DNA of 64,000 nt from an uncultured Bacilli bacterium (GTDB taxonomy: Bacteria; Bacillota_I; Bacilli_A; RF39; UBA660). Location: positions 1 to 64,000 of the forward strand of contig CAKOIQ010000004.1 of assembly GCA_934086935.1 (NCBI GenBank). The letters run 5' to 3'. The notes under the pieces were generated by a model, which did not search any database, was not told the DNA's origin, and worked only from the letters and a program-made list of their open reading frames with translations. Made by a program: the position numbers and the translations under genes. Below, piece after piece: positions 7,562 to 16,010 of this stretch; within the stretch, counting starts at the first letter, position 1; the number at the start of each line of letters is the position of its first letter.

Positions 7562-8695
7562 ATGATTTATTTAGATTATGCTGCAAGTACTCCTGTATAT
7601 AAGGAAGTATTAGATTCTTTTTATGATTCTTCAATAAAATACTATGCTAATCCCAATTCTTCACACAAATTAGGAAGAGAAGCTAAAAAAACGATTGATA
7701 ATTGTACTCAAGAAATAGCCACTATTTTAAATGTAAAACCTGAAGAAATAATATATACATCAGGAGCAAGTGAGTCAAACAATTTAGTAATAAAAGGAAT
7801 ATGCGAGCGCTATCGTAATAGAGGAAAGCATATCTTACTAAGTGCCCTAGAACATAACTCCTTAATATCTGCAGCTACTGTAATGCAAGAGCAAGGCTTT
7901 GAAGTTGAATTAATACCAGTTAATCACGAGGGATTAATAGATTTAAGTACTTTAAAAAATATGATTAGAGAAGACACCATTCTAGTCAGCATTTGTTCAG
8001 TAGATAGTGAATTAGGATTAAAACAACCTATCGAAGAAATAGGAGATATTTTAAAAGATTACCCAAATTGTATATTTCATACAGATGCTTCACAATCTAT
8101 AGGCAAAGTTGAAATTGATTATACTAATGTTGATTTAATTACCGTAACTCCCCATAAATTTTATGGTTTACCTGGAATAGGTATTTTAGTAAAAAAACAA
8201 AATGTAAGTTTAAAACCACAAATTAATGGTGGCAAATCAACTACAATATATCGAAGTGGAACTCCAGATTTAGCATCTATAGTTGCATGTACTAAAGCCT
8301 TACATATTGCTTTGGAAAATTTATATTCAAACAATATTTATATAACAAAATTAAATAAGATTATTATTAATAAATTAAAAGAATATAAAAAAATAGTAAT
8401 TAACAATCGTTCTTCATCTATTCCTCATATAATAAATTTCAGTATAAAAGGAGTAAAATCATTAGAAATACAAAAATTTTTAGAAGAAAAAGAAATATAC
8501 GTTTCAACTAAAACATCATGTTGCCCTATAGAGACACCCTCTAAGTTGGTCTATGCTTTGACCCAAGATAAAGCCTTATCAACATCATCTATCCGTGTTA
8601 GTTTATCATCACTAACCACAGAAGAAGAAGTAAATACTTTTTTAGAAACAATAGATATTTTATATAAGGAGTATGAACAAAATGGAAAAATTTAA
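7562..8695 (+). CDS. Cysteine desulfurase (NifS/IscS family)
   Basis: A PLP-dependent class-V aminotransferase fold that takes sulfur from cysteine as an enzyme persulfide. MIYLDYAASTPV is the standard N-terminus; GASESNNL and HTDASQSIGK are cofactor contacts; VTPHKFYGLPGIG holds the PLP lysine. The persulfide loop reads STKTSCCPIETPS, with two adjacent cysteines instead of the usual single Cys followed by Ser/Gly. The next gene, overlapping by 14 bases, is a TtcA-like tRNA thiolase, so this enzyme most likely supplies sulfur to it. Full length at 377 residues, with a strong AGGAGG site. Distinction between NifS, IscS and dedicated thiolation paralogs is not possible. Confidence 0.88.
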   Translation: MIYLDYAASTPVYKEVLDSFYDSSIKYYANPNSSHKLGREAKKTIDNCTQEIATILNVKPEEIIYTSGASESNNLVIKGICERYRNRGKHILLSALEHNSLISAATVMQEQGFEVELIPVNHEGLIDLSTLKNMIREDTILVSICSVDSELGLKQPIEEIGDILKDYPNCIFHTDASQSIGKVEIDYTNVDLITVTPHKFYGLPGIGILVKKQNVSLKPQINGGKSTTIYRSGTPDLASIVACTKALHIALENLYSNNIYITKLNKIIINKLKEYKKIVINNRSSSIPHIINFSIKGVKSLEIQKFLEEKEIYVSTKTSCCPIETPSKLVYALTQDKALSTSSIRVSLSSLTTEEEVNTFLETIDILYKEYEQNGKI

Positions 8696-9512
8696 AGAAA
8701 TAGAACGTTCAATTATTAAAAAATATCGTAAAGAAATATGGAGCAAATTTGTAAAAGCTGTTCAAGATTATAACTTAATTGAACAAAATGATAATATTAT
8801 GGTATGCATTAGTGGTGGAAAAGATTCATTTTTATTAGCTAAATGTGTTCAAGAATTAAAACGTCATGGAAAAGTGAATTTTAATGCTCACTATGTTGTA
8901 ATGGATCCGGGTTATAATGAATACAATCGTGATTTTATTATTGACAATGCCAAAACTCTTAATGTGCCTATTGAAATTTTTAATAGTAATATCTTTGATG
9001 TCGTATCAACAGTAGAATCTAAAAGTCCTTGTTATTTATGTGCAAGAATGAGAAGAGGTTATTTATATAATAAAGCTAAGGAATTAGGATGTAATAAAAT
9101 AGCTTTAGGTCACCATTTTGATGATGTTATTGAAACAACACTTTTATCGATGTTTTATGGTTCGGAAATAAAAACAATGATGCCAAAGTTACATTCTGAT
9201 AATTATGAAGGTATTGAACTTATTCGTCCTCTTTATTTAGTTAAAGAAGCTTCCATAATTTCTTGGAAAAATTACAATGAACTAACTTTTATAAATTGTG
9301 CATGTCGCTTTACAGAAGGATGTTCTTTGATAAACGATGGCACAAGTAAGAGAAAAGAAATGAAAGAACTTATCAAAAACTTAAGAAAGATGAATAAAGA
9401 CATCGATTATAATATTTTTAAAGCATTAGATAATATAAATCTAAACTGTGTTCTTGGAACAAAAAAAGATGGAATATATCACAGTTTTTTAGATGATTAC
9501 GATAAAAAATAA
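8682..9512 (+). CDS. TtcA-like PP-loop tRNA sulfurtransferase
   Basis: CISGGKDSFLLAK near residue 40 is the SGGxDS PP-loop that adenylates the tRNA base. SPCYLCARMRRGYLY carries the CxxC pair and NCACRF near residue 210 a further cysteine, the set that binds the iron-sulfur cluster in TtcA-type enzymes. GHHFDDVIETTLLSMFYG is the other family signature. The likely reaction is 2-thiolation of cytidine 32 in tRNA, or a related base. ATG 8673 is only one base from AAGGAG; ATG 8682 has proper spacing. It overlaps and depends on the cysteine desulfurase gene. Confidence 0.82.
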   Translation: MEKFKEIERSIIKKYRKEIWSKFVKAVQDYNLIEQNDNIMVCISGGKDSFLLAKCVQELKRHGKVNFNAHYVVMDPGYNEYNRDFIIDNAKTLNVPIEIFNSNIFDVVSTVESKSPCYLCARMRRGYLYNKAKELGCNKIALGHHFDDVIETTLLSMFYGSEIKTMMPKLHSDNYEGIELIRPLYLVKEASIISWKNYNELTFINCACRFTEGCSLINDGTSKRKEMKELIKNLRKMNKDIDYNIFKALDNINLNCVLGTKKDGIYHSFLDDYDKK

Positions 9513-9549
9513 AAATAATTCATTTCTATTCATATAATTAATATAAATA

Positions 9550-9558
9550 TGATATACT
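9550..9558 (+). promoter_or_regulatory. Extended -10 promoter (small lipoprotein)
   Basis: TG 9550-9551, one base, TATACT 9553-9558; GTAGGTGAG follows before ATG 9579. Confidence 0.55.
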
Positions 9559-9578
9559 ATAACAAAGTAGGTGAGTAT

Positions 9579-9698
9579 ATGGAAAAAATATTATTTATAA
9601 TACTAACGATATCTATTTTAACAATTTTAACTGGTTGTAAAAATAGAATTGAACCATGTCAAGCCGCAAACATAATTCAACAAAATACTTCAAACTAA
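9579..9698 (+). CDS. Small lipoprotein, 39 residues
   Basis: A short lysine-containing start (MEK), a hydrophobic stretch and the lipobox LTGC at residues 17-20 predict a lipoprotein signal peptide with lipidation at Cys20. The mature part is only 20 residues (KNRIEPCQAAN... ) with one more Cys. It has its own promoter and ribosome binding site. About 90 bases follow before the next gene, with short open stretches (VFDISENAKFVVV) that may be the lost C-terminus, so it could be a truncated lipoprotein. Lgt is encoded near the right end of the window. Confidence 0.6.
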   Translation: MEKILFIILTISILTILTGCKNRIEPCQAANIIQQNTSN

Positions 9699-9791
9699 AT
9701 AATAAAAAGTGTTTGATATCTCTGAAAATGCAAAATTTGTAGTAGTATAAAAAGCAAAAATTGGGTATCATAAAAATATAATGGTGGTTTA

Positions 9792-10340
9792 ATGAATTTA
9801 ATTAGTAATTTCTTATTTTTGTTTTTTTTAGGCAGCACTGTCGGTTGGATTATTGAATTATTTTACAGAAGAATAATTCATAAAGAATGGAATAACCCTG
9901 GCTTTTTACATGGACCATATTTACCAATTTACGGATTTGGATTAAGTTTATTAACTTTAATATACTATGTATTTGATAAGTATAGTTTGCCATCATATTT
10001 AACGATAATTACTATGACAGCATTTATGATACTTATTGAATTGATAGCTGGCTTAATGTTTTATAATACTCCAAAAAAACTGTGGGATTATAGTAATGAA
10101 TGGGGAAATTATAAGGGCGTAATTTGTCCACTATATTCTTTAATATGGGCATTAGTAAGTGTTTTATATTATTTCCTTCTAGGTGACAAAATGTTAAAAA
10201 TTCTAAGATATATAACAATAAATAATAATCCTTGGATTTATATTATGTTACTATGCTTTTATATCATGATATTTATTGATGTAATAAGAAGCTTTAAACA
10301 TTTAAAAGAATTATGTAAAGAAATAAGACTCAACCTTTAG
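9792..10340 (+). CDS. CmpB-type putative ABC transporter membrane protein
   Basis: The N-terminus GSTVGWIIELFYRR and NPGFLHGPYLPIYGFG match the CmpB / 'putative ABC-transporter type IV' family, small multi-helix membrane proteins of unknown substrate common in low-GC Gram-positives. Five to six hydrophobic segments cover the 182 residues. No ATPase gene adjoins it, so its role as a transporter part is uncertain. The stop codon lies inside the downstream terminator. The ribosome binding site (GGTGG) is weak. Confidence 0.75.
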   Translation: MNLISNFLFLFFLGSTVGWIIELFYRRIIHKEWNNPGFLHGPYLPIYGFGLSLLTLIYYVFDKYSLPSYLTIITMTAFMILIELIAGLMFYNTPKKLWDYSNEWGNYKGVICPLYSLIWALVSVLYYFLLGDKMLKILRYITINNNPWIYIMLLCFYIMIFIDVIRSFKHLKELCKEIRLNL

Positions 10341-10352
10341 TTGAGTTTTTTT
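10328..10352 (+). terminator. Rho-independent terminator
   Basis: ACTCAAC / GTTGAGT stem with a CTTTA loop and T-run, overlapping the upstream stop codon. Confidence 0.85.
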
Positions 10353-10416
10353 CAACTAATAATACATATCAATAATTAACTAAATAATTTATACTTGATT
10401 CATGAAAGGAGTAACC

Positions 10417-11109
10417 ATGATGAAAAAAATAAAATATTCTAAACTAATAATTATTCTTTTGTTTTTAGTTTTAATTGGAACTAACATATATTTATTAATT
10501 AATCGAAATAGTGGCACAAAATTATCTGTATTACCAAAACCAGAAGTAACAACTGGATTAAGAGGTGATTTTGGAATCGATAAGAATATAAATGAATCAA
10601 CTATAGATGAATATTTAAACAGAACTGATACAGCTTACCGAGATGTTAGAATGTTAAAAGACCCTGCTAATTATGAAAAAATTGGTGGCGATTCATATTT
10701 GTCAGGATTTATAAAAGGGTTTGAAGTAGTACCTTATCCTTATTTAGTAAATGTTACAGGGCTACCAGAAGAAATTGGTAAATCATATCAAGGTAAAACA
10801 CTATTTACTAACGAAAATGGTACATATAAAGCTAATTATAAAGAATCTATGCAAATATTAGAATATTTATTTCCAAAAGACAAAAATATATTTTTAATGT
10901 GCGGTGCTGGTGGTTATGCTGGCAATACAAAGAAAATGTTAATAGCACTGGGATGGGATGAAAATAAAATCTACAATATTGGTGGTTATTGGTATTATGA
11001 AGGAAAAAATAATATAAAAGTAAAAAATGAATCCCTTACAGAAACAACATATGATTTTTGGAAATTGAATTATCATGATATAGATTTTAGTTCACTTCAT
11101 AAGGCATAA
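10417..11109 (+). CDS. Membrane-anchored rhodanese-like protein
   Basis: An N-terminal helix (about residues 8-26) anchors an extracytoplasmic domain. NIFLMCGAGGYAGNTKKML is the rhodanese active-site loop: Cys after the strand, then a Gly-rich loop leading into a helix, followed by ALGWDENKIYNIGGYWYYEG, the typical end of the fold. Such domains carry a persulfide or transfer sulfur; the loop lacks the Arg of classical thiosulfate sulfurtransferases. AAAGGAG (10405-10411) selects ATG 10417, with ATG 10420 as an alternative. One base separates it from the thioredoxin-like lipoprotein gene, so the two probably form an extracytoplasmic thiol pair. Confidence 0.75.
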   Translation: MMKKIKYSKLIIILLFLVLIGTNIYLLINRNSGTKLSVLPKPEVTTGLRGDFGIDKNINESTIDEYLNRTDTAYRDVRMLKDPANYEKIGGDSYLSGFIKGFEVVPYPYLVNVTGLPEEIGKSYQGKTLFTNENGTYKANYKESMQILEYLFPKDKNIFLMCGAGGYAGNTKKMLIALGWDENKIYNIGGYWYYEGKNNIKVKNESLTETTYDFWKLNYHDIDFSSLHKA

Positions 11110-11110
11110 T

Positions 11111-11554
11111 ATGAAGAAAAAAGTTTTAATATTTATATTCGTCATAATTTTATTAACTGGATGCAGTAATTCTAATAAATTTTATCTTGATAAAAAGTAT
11201 TACAATGAAGGAAATTTTATGCCCACAACTGCTACTACTATAAATGAGTTAAAAGACAAAAAAGAAAGTTTTATAGTTTATACTTATAATAGTTTTTGCA
11301 GTTTTCCAATTCCTTGTGAAGATATTTTTTCAAAAGTATTGAAAAAATATAAAATTGATATCTATTCTTTAAATTTTGAAGAAATGAAAAATACTTTTAT
11401 TCACGAAGAAGTAAAATTTGCTCCATCAATTATCATCATCGAAAACGGTCAAATTGTGGCATATTTGGACGCAGAAAGCGATGCGGATTATGAAATATAT
11501 CAAGATGAAAATAAATTTGATATTTGGCTCAACAACTATATATATCTATCTTAA
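11111..11554 (+). CDS. Thioredoxin-like lipoprotein
   Basis: The signal peptide ends in the lipobox ILLTGC (Cys18). The rest looks like a thioredoxin fold: a strand FIVYTYNS, then CSFPIPCEDIFSKVL, where two cysteines are separated by five residues instead of two, and later KFAPSIIIIENGQIVAYLD, with a proline at the cis-Pro position and the final two strands. The wide Cys spacing argues against ordinary CxxC oxidoreductase chemistry. It is cotranscribed with the anchored rhodanese. Fold inferred from pattern only. Confidence 0.6.
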   Translation: MKKKVLIFIFVIILLTGCSNSNKFYLDKKYYNEGNFMPTTATTINELKDKKESFIVYTYNSFCSFPIPCEDIFSKVLKKYKIDIYSLNFEEMKNTFIHEEVKFAPSIIIIENGQIVAYLDAESDADYEIYQDENKFDIWLNNYIYLS

Positions 11555-11579
11555 AGAAGGGTATTAATACTCTTTTTTT
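11554..11579 (+). terminator. Rho-independent terminator
   Basis: GGGTATT / AATACTC with a G-U pair, continued by AAGA/TCTT, then a T-run. Confidence 0.6.
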
Positions 11580-11581
11580 CG

Positions 11582-11590
11582 TGCTATAAT
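11582..11590 (+). promoter_or_regulatory. Extended -10 promoter (membrane XRE gene)
   Basis: TG 11582-11583, one base, TATAAT 11585-11590, directly after the preceding terminator. Confidence 0.65.
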
Positions 11591-11613
11591 AATATTTGTC
11601 AAGGAATGATTAT

Positions 11614-12309
11614 ATGAATCAAGAAAAAATAGGAAAAACAATAAAAGAAATACGTACTAAAAATAATTTGACTCAAGCTGAATTTGCTGAAAAATATAAT
11701 GTATCTTTTCAAGCCGTAAGTAAATGGGAAAATGGACGAAATCTACCAGATATGTCACTTTTAAAACAAATATGTAATGATTACAATATAGATATAAATA
11801 ATTTGTTAGATGGCAATATCAAAAAATTAAATACTAAAACTATTAAAATTTTAACAATTGCTATTATTACAGTTTTATTTATTTTATTAATAATATTTAT
11901 TGTAAATAACAAAAATAATAATTTTGAATTTAAAACAATAACAGCAAATTGTGACCATTTTAACATAACTGGCAGTATCGCATACAATTATAAAAAATCT
12001 TCTATATACATATCAGATATAAATTATTGTGGTGGAAATGATAATACTGAATATACAGAAATAGAATGTATACTTTACGAAAATAATAACCTAACCGAAA
12101 CAAAGATAGACTCAATAATTTATAATCAAGAAGAACCTATTTTACTTGAACAATTCTTATCCAATGTAACATTTCACATTGATAATTATATAAGAACATG
12201 TCACAATTATAAAGAAAATTCCCTTTCTTTATTAATAAATGCAACAGACAAAAATGGAAAAATTACAACTTATAAAATCCCTTTATCTTTAAAAGATAAT
12301 TGTGATTAA
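11614..12309 (+). CDS. Membrane-spanning XRE-family regulator
   Basis: Residues 5-60 are a Cro/CI helix-turn-helix: KIGKTIKEIRTKNNLTQAEF, then VSFQAVSKWENGRNLPD. One membrane helix follows (about residues 76-98), then an outside domain of about 130 residues with six cysteines (ANCDHF, NYCGG, IECILY, RTCHN, DNCD). This is a one-component transmembrane regulator: DNA-binding head inside, sensing domain outside. Its position behind a rhodanese and a thioredoxin-like lipoprotein suggests that thiol state could be sensed, which is inference. AAGGA precedes ATG 11614; the TTG at 11596 lies too close to the promoter. Confidence 0.75.
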   Translation: MNQEKIGKTIKEIRTKNNLTQAEFAEKYNVSFQAVSKWENGRNLPDMSLLKQICNDYNIDINNLLDGNIKKLNTKTIKILTIAIITVLFILLIIFIVNNKNNNFEFKTITANCDHFNITGSIAYNYKKSSIYISDINYCGGNDNTEYTEIECILYENNNLTETKIDSIIYNQEEPILLEQFLSNVTFHIDNYIRTCHNYKENSLSLLINATDKNGKITTYKIPLSLKDNCD

Positions 12310-12317
12310 AATATCCT

Positions 12318-12345
12318 TTAACAAAATCATCAATTTTGGTATACT
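12318..12345 (+). promoter_or_regulatory. prfB promoter
   Basis: TTAACA at 12318-12323, 16-base spacer, TATACT at 12340-12345 with an extended TG at 12337-12338. AGGTGA leads into ATG 12362. Confidence 0.7.
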
Positions 12346-12361
12346 TTAAGAGGTGAAAATA

Positions 12362-13454
12362 ATGGATAAAGCAGCTTTACATAATGAATATTTATTAGTT
12401 AATGAAAAAATAACAAATCTTGGGAGGTCACTTTGACTTAGAAGATAAAAATACTAGAATTTCTGAATTAGAAACCAAACTACAAGATGAATCTATTTGG
12501 TCTAACCCTTCACAAGCAAATCAAATAAACAATGAACTTATTAATTTAAAAAAATTAGTAAGTAAATTTAATGAATTAAAAAATAACATTCAGACAGCTT
12601 TAGATTTATTAGCTTTATTAAATGATGATGATCAAAATGAAGTTAATGAATTAGAATTGAATTTACAAAATATTAAATCTGATTACGAAAAATTAGAAAC
12701 TGAAATGTTATTAAATGGAAAATATGATAATTTGGCTTGCTATTTAGAAATTCATCCTGGAGCTGGTGGCACCGAAGCTTGCGACTGGGCTTCAATGCTT
12801 TTAAGAATGTATGAAATGTTTTGCGATAAAAATGGCTATACATATGAAGAACTCGATTGTCAGAAGGGTGAAGAAGCAGGAATCAAAAGTGTTACACTTA
12901 AAATCATGGGATCCTATGCATATGGTTACTTTAAAGGAGAACAAGGAGTACACAGATTAGTTAGAATAAGTCCGTTTGACTCCAACGCCAGAAGACACAC
13001 ATCTTTTGCAGCAGTAACTGTAATTCCGGAGTTAGACCAATCAACAAATGTTATAATTAAACCTGAAGATATAAGAGTTGACGTTTACAGAAGTAGCGGA
13101 AAAGGTGGCCAAGGAGTTAATACAACAGATTCAGCTGTACGAATTACTCATTTACCAACGGGTATAGTAGTAACTTGTCAAAACGAAAGAAGTCAAATTA
13201 AAAATAAAGCCACTGCGATGTCAGTTCTCACAAGTAAATTAGAACAGCTACTAGAGCAAAATAATGAAAAAGATATCGACAAATTAAAAAATCATATCAA
13301 TATTGAATTTGGAAGTCAAATAAGAAACTATACTTTAGAACCATATAAATTAGTAAAAGATGTAAGAACAAATTATGAAGATTATAATGCAGAAGGGGTA
13401 TTAAATGGTAACTTACTTCCATTTATGGAAGCTTATTTAAGAATAAAGAGGTAA
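12362..13454 (+). CDS. prfB: Peptide chain release factor 2, programmed +1 frameshift
   Basis: RF2 releases peptides at UGA and UAA. Frame one runs from ATG 12362 for 24 codons to an in-frame UGA (12434-12436); a +1 shift continues as DLEDKN and gives a 363-residue protein. The anticodon-like RISPFDSNARRHTSF contains the SPF tripeptide that reads UGA; SSGKGGQGVNTTDSAVR carries the catalytic GGQ. Low RF2 makes UGA decoding slow and favours the shift, so the gene regulates itself. An RF2 gene and this site exclude the mycoplasma code, in which UGA means Trp. It is followed two bases later by yitT, where many Bacillota have ftsE. Confidence 0.95.
12422..12437 (+). promoter_or_regulatory. prfB: prfB recoding site
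   Basis: Internal Shine-Dalgarno GGGAGG (12422-12427), three spacer bases, then CTTTGAC (12431-12437). These are the elements and spacing of the well-studied RF2 frameshift site. Confidence 0.93.
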
Positions 13455-13456
13455 AA

Positions 13457-14305
13457 ATGAAAAAGTATTTTAATTTAATTATAGGATCCTTAATAATCGC
13501 ACTTTCCTACAGTTTTATATTTATTCCTTACAGGATTGTTTCAAATGGAGTTTTTGGCATAGGAGCTCTATTGAATTTTAAATTTTCAACTGAACCAGCC
13601 ATATTTATTCTAGTAATTAATTTACTATTTTTAATTATTTGTTATATTGTTTCTGGTACAAATCAAGTAAAAAGGTATCTAATGCCAAGTATTATAATTC
13701 CAATATTTATATACATTTTCGATCAATATAATTCTATTCAATTTATGGAACCAATGGAAACTATTATTGCAGTAATAACCGGTGCATTTATAACAGGATA
13801 TGGCAATAATATAATTTATAAAGAAGGATATCAAGTTGGAGGACTAGAAATAATTCAAGATTTAATCCACAGTGTTCAAAAAGTCAGAAATAGAATATTT
13901 ACTTACATAGTAGAAATAATTATATTAATAGCTACATTTTTTATTTTAGATTTTAATTCCATGGTTTATAGTGCTATAACAGTATTTATGATTCATTATT
14001 TAGCAACTAAATCAAAAATTGGTATAAGCTCAGCAAAAACATTTTTTATCATTACAGAAAAAGAAAAAGAAGTAAAAGATTACATTATAAAAGATTTAAA
14101 TTATGATTATACAGAATTTAGTGTTAAAGGCGGATATTCAAATCAAAAAAGCAAAATTATAATGTCAGTAATAGATACTAAGGATTATTATCGTATTAGA
14201 GAAGGAATAAGTTTAATTGATCAAAATGCTTTTATATCAATAATTGACACTTATGAGACCCTAAATAAAAATGTAACATTAAAACATCAACATAAATTAA
14301 AATGA
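13457..14305 (+). CDS. YitT-family membrane protein
   Basis: The N-terminal 170 residues contain five hydrophobic helices with the YitT (DUF161) pattern: SLIIALSYSFIFIPYRIVSN, GVFGIGALLNF, and EGYQVGGLEIIQDL. The C-terminal part, KTFFIITEKEKEVKDYIIKD onwards, is the DUF2179 cytoplasmic domain. The family is widespread in Bacillota and its transport role is unknown. It is translationally close to prfB (AGAGGT overlaps the prfB stop) and ends with UGA inside a terminator. Confidence 0.85.
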   Translation: MKKYFNLIIGSLIIALSYSFIFIPYRIVSNGVFGIGALLNFKFSTEPAIFILVINLLFLIICYIVSGTNQVKRYLMPSIIIPIFIYIFDQYNSIQFMEPMETIIAVITGAFITGYGNNIIYKEGYQVGGLEIIQDLIHSVQKVRNRIFTYIVEIIILIATFFILDFNSMVYSAITVFMIHYLATKSKIGISSAKTFFIITEKEKEVKDYIIKDLNYDYTEFSVKGGYSNQKSKIIMSVIDTKDYYRIREGISLIDQNAFISIIDTYETLNKNVTLKHQHKLK

Positions 14306-14325
14306 CATTATTTTGTCATTTTTTT
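14301..14325 (+). terminator. Rho-independent terminator
   Basis: AATGACA / TGTCATT stem with a T-run, overlapping the yitT stop. Confidence 0.85.
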
Positions 14326-14338
14326 AATAGAATAAAGT

Positions 14339-14995
14339 ATGAAGAAATTATTAACAATTTTATTAATTATCTGTTTTATTATATTAACAATATTCAAAGT
14401 CAAAGCGAATATTACAACATTCCCACTAGTTGGAAAAACTATAATTCTAGATAGTGGTCATGGTGGAAAAGACGCCGGAACTATATCTAATAATATTAAA
14501 GAAAAAGACATAAATTTATCTATTGTATATAAATTGAAAAGTGAATTAGAAACCACCGGAGCAGTGGTACTTCTCACCAGAACAGATGACTCAGATTTAA
14601 GTAATCCCAACGCAACAAGACGCAAAAAAAGTGATTTTGATAATCGGATTGCTTTAATTAATAATTCTAAAGCCGATATATACATTTCAATTCACCAAAA
14701 TAATTTTTCTAATTCAAAATATTATGGACCCCAAGTATTTTATTCAAATAAAAATTCTAAAAATGAAAATTTAGCCAAAATAATCCAAACTGATTTAAAT
14801 AAATTTACAGATACTAGAAGAAAAGTTAAGATAAGTACTAATACATATATGTATAACAAGTTAAACATACCCGGAGTTTTAATTGAATGTGGTTTTTTAT
14901 CTAATCCTACAGAATTGTCAAAATTGACTAATTCTAACTATCAAAAAGAGCTATCATTGGTTATAACTAAATCAATAATTAAATATTTTAATTAA
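14339..14995 (+). CDS. N-acetylmuramoyl-L-alanine amidase (CwlD-like)
   Basis: An N-terminal helix (residues 4-22) exports or anchors an Amidase_3 domain. Its zinc ligands and catalytic Glu are visible: His in LDSGHGGKDAG, Glu in NIKEKDINLS, His in YISIHQNNFS, Glu in VLIECGFLSNP. It cleaves the bond between MurNAc and L-Ala in peptidoglycan. Size (218) and lack of cell-wall repeats resemble CwlD, the amidase that makes muramic lactam in the spore cortex of Bacillus, but vegetative enzymes of this size also exist. It has no clear Shine-Dalgarno site and starts 34 bases after yitT. Confidence 0.85.
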   Translation: MKKLLTILLIICFIILTIFKVKANITTFPLVGKTIILDSGHGGKDAGTISNNIKEKDINLSIVYKLKSELETTGAVVLLTRTDDSDLSNPNATRRKKSDFDNRIALINNSKADIYISIHQNNFSNSKYYGPQVFYSNKNSKNENLAKIIQTDLNKFTDTRRKVKISTNTYMYNKLNIPGVLIECGFLSNPTELSKLTNSNYQKELSLVITKSIIKYFN

Positions 14996-15044
14996 TATTT
15001 CACATTTTTTTCATAATAAACAAGTATTATTTAAGGGCAATATG

Positions 15045-15053
15045 TGATATAAT
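15045..15053 (+). promoter_or_regulatory. Extended -10 promoter (abi-htrA operon)
   Basis: TG 15045-15046, one base, TATAAT 15048-15053; AGGTGG follows before ATG 15072. Confidence 0.6.
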
Positions 15054-15071
15054 TCTATAATAGGTGGAATA

Positions 15072-16001
15072 ATGAAAGTAAAAGTATTTAGAACAATTGA
15101 TGAGCAAATATTAATACTTCAGAATAAAGGCATGATTATAGATGATATTGATCTTGCTAAAGACATTTTGATAAGAGAAAATTATTTCTTTTTAAGTGGA
15201 TATCGTCATTTATTTTTTAAAAGCGCAGTCAATAGACAATTTCTTCCGAATACCAATTTTAAAGAGTTGTACGCTGTATTCAACTTTGACAGACAAATAA
15301 GAAATATTATTTTTAAGAATCTACTTATAGTTGAAAATAATATGAAAAGTATATTTTCATATCAATTATCAAAACAATATGGTTATCGTGAAAAGGACTA
15401 TTTAAAAAGCTCTAACTTTACAAATAATCCTGAAAGAAAACGTCAAGTGACTGATTTATTAAAAAAGATGAAAAGACAAATCAGAATTAATGGTTCACAG
15501 CATGCTGCTACCAGTCATTACATTAATAATTATGGATATGTACCATTATGGGTTGTAGTCAAAGTATTATCTTTCGGAATAGTTAGTGAATTATTTACTA
15601 TAATGAAAAGAGCAGATCAAGAAGCAATATCAGATATTTACAATGTGAGTGTTGAAAATCTTATAACTTATTTACCAATACTTGCTAATTATCGAAATTT
15701 ATGTGCACATGAAGACATTATGTTTGATCACCGAACTCAAAAGGAAATAGGCGATACTAAGTATCATGCGGCTTTAGATATTCCAATTCTAGATGGGGAA
15801 TATATCTATGGTAAAGATGATTTATTTGCTTTAATAATTATTTTAAAGAGATTATTAAGACCAGATGAATTTAGATTATTAGTTAGTGAATTAAGTTATG
15901 AATTAGATATACTTGCTGGAAAATTACACACAATAAGTGTGAATAAAGTATTGGAAATTATGGGATTTCCAGTAAATTATAAAGATATTTTAAATTATTG
16001 A
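15072..16001 (+). CDS. Abi-family (AbiD/AbiF, HEPN) protein
   Basis: The 309-residue protein has the Abi_2 layout: RTIDEQILILQNKGM and LIRENYFFLSGYRHLF at the N-terminus, a VFNFDRQIRNIIFKNLLIVE helix, and near residue 210 YRNLCAHEDIMF. The last contains R-x4-H, the HEPN ribonuclease motif. Characterised members cause abortive phage infection, presumably by cleaving RNA. It is complete and has neighbour-like codon use, with no prophage around it. It shares an operon with an HtrA protease nine bases downstream, which is unusual for a pure phage-defence gene. Confidence 0.82.
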   Translation: MKVKVFRTIDEQILILQNKGMIIDDIDLAKDILIRENYFFLSGYRHLFFKSAVNRQFLPNTNFKELYAVFNFDRQIRNIIFKNLLIVENNMKSIFSYQLSKQYGYREKDYLKSSNFTNNPERKRQVTDLLKKMKRQIRINGSQHAATSHYINNYGYVPLWVVVKVLSFGIVSELFTIMKRADQEAISDIYNVSVENLITYLPILANYRNLCAHEDIMFDHRTQKEIGDTKYHAALDIPILDGEYIYGKDDLFALIIILKRLLRPDEFRLLVSELSYELDILAGKLHTISVNKVLEIMGFPVNYKDILNY

Positions 16002-16010
16002 AGGTGAAAC

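Noticed and set aside
12422..12437. prfB frameshift as a pseudogene lesion
   Set aside because: The Shine-Dalgarno-like element, spacing and CTTTGAC match the programmed site exactly.
15072..16001. Abi gene as evidence of a mobile or prophage island
   Set aside because: No integrase, repeats, tRNA target or composition change surrounds it.
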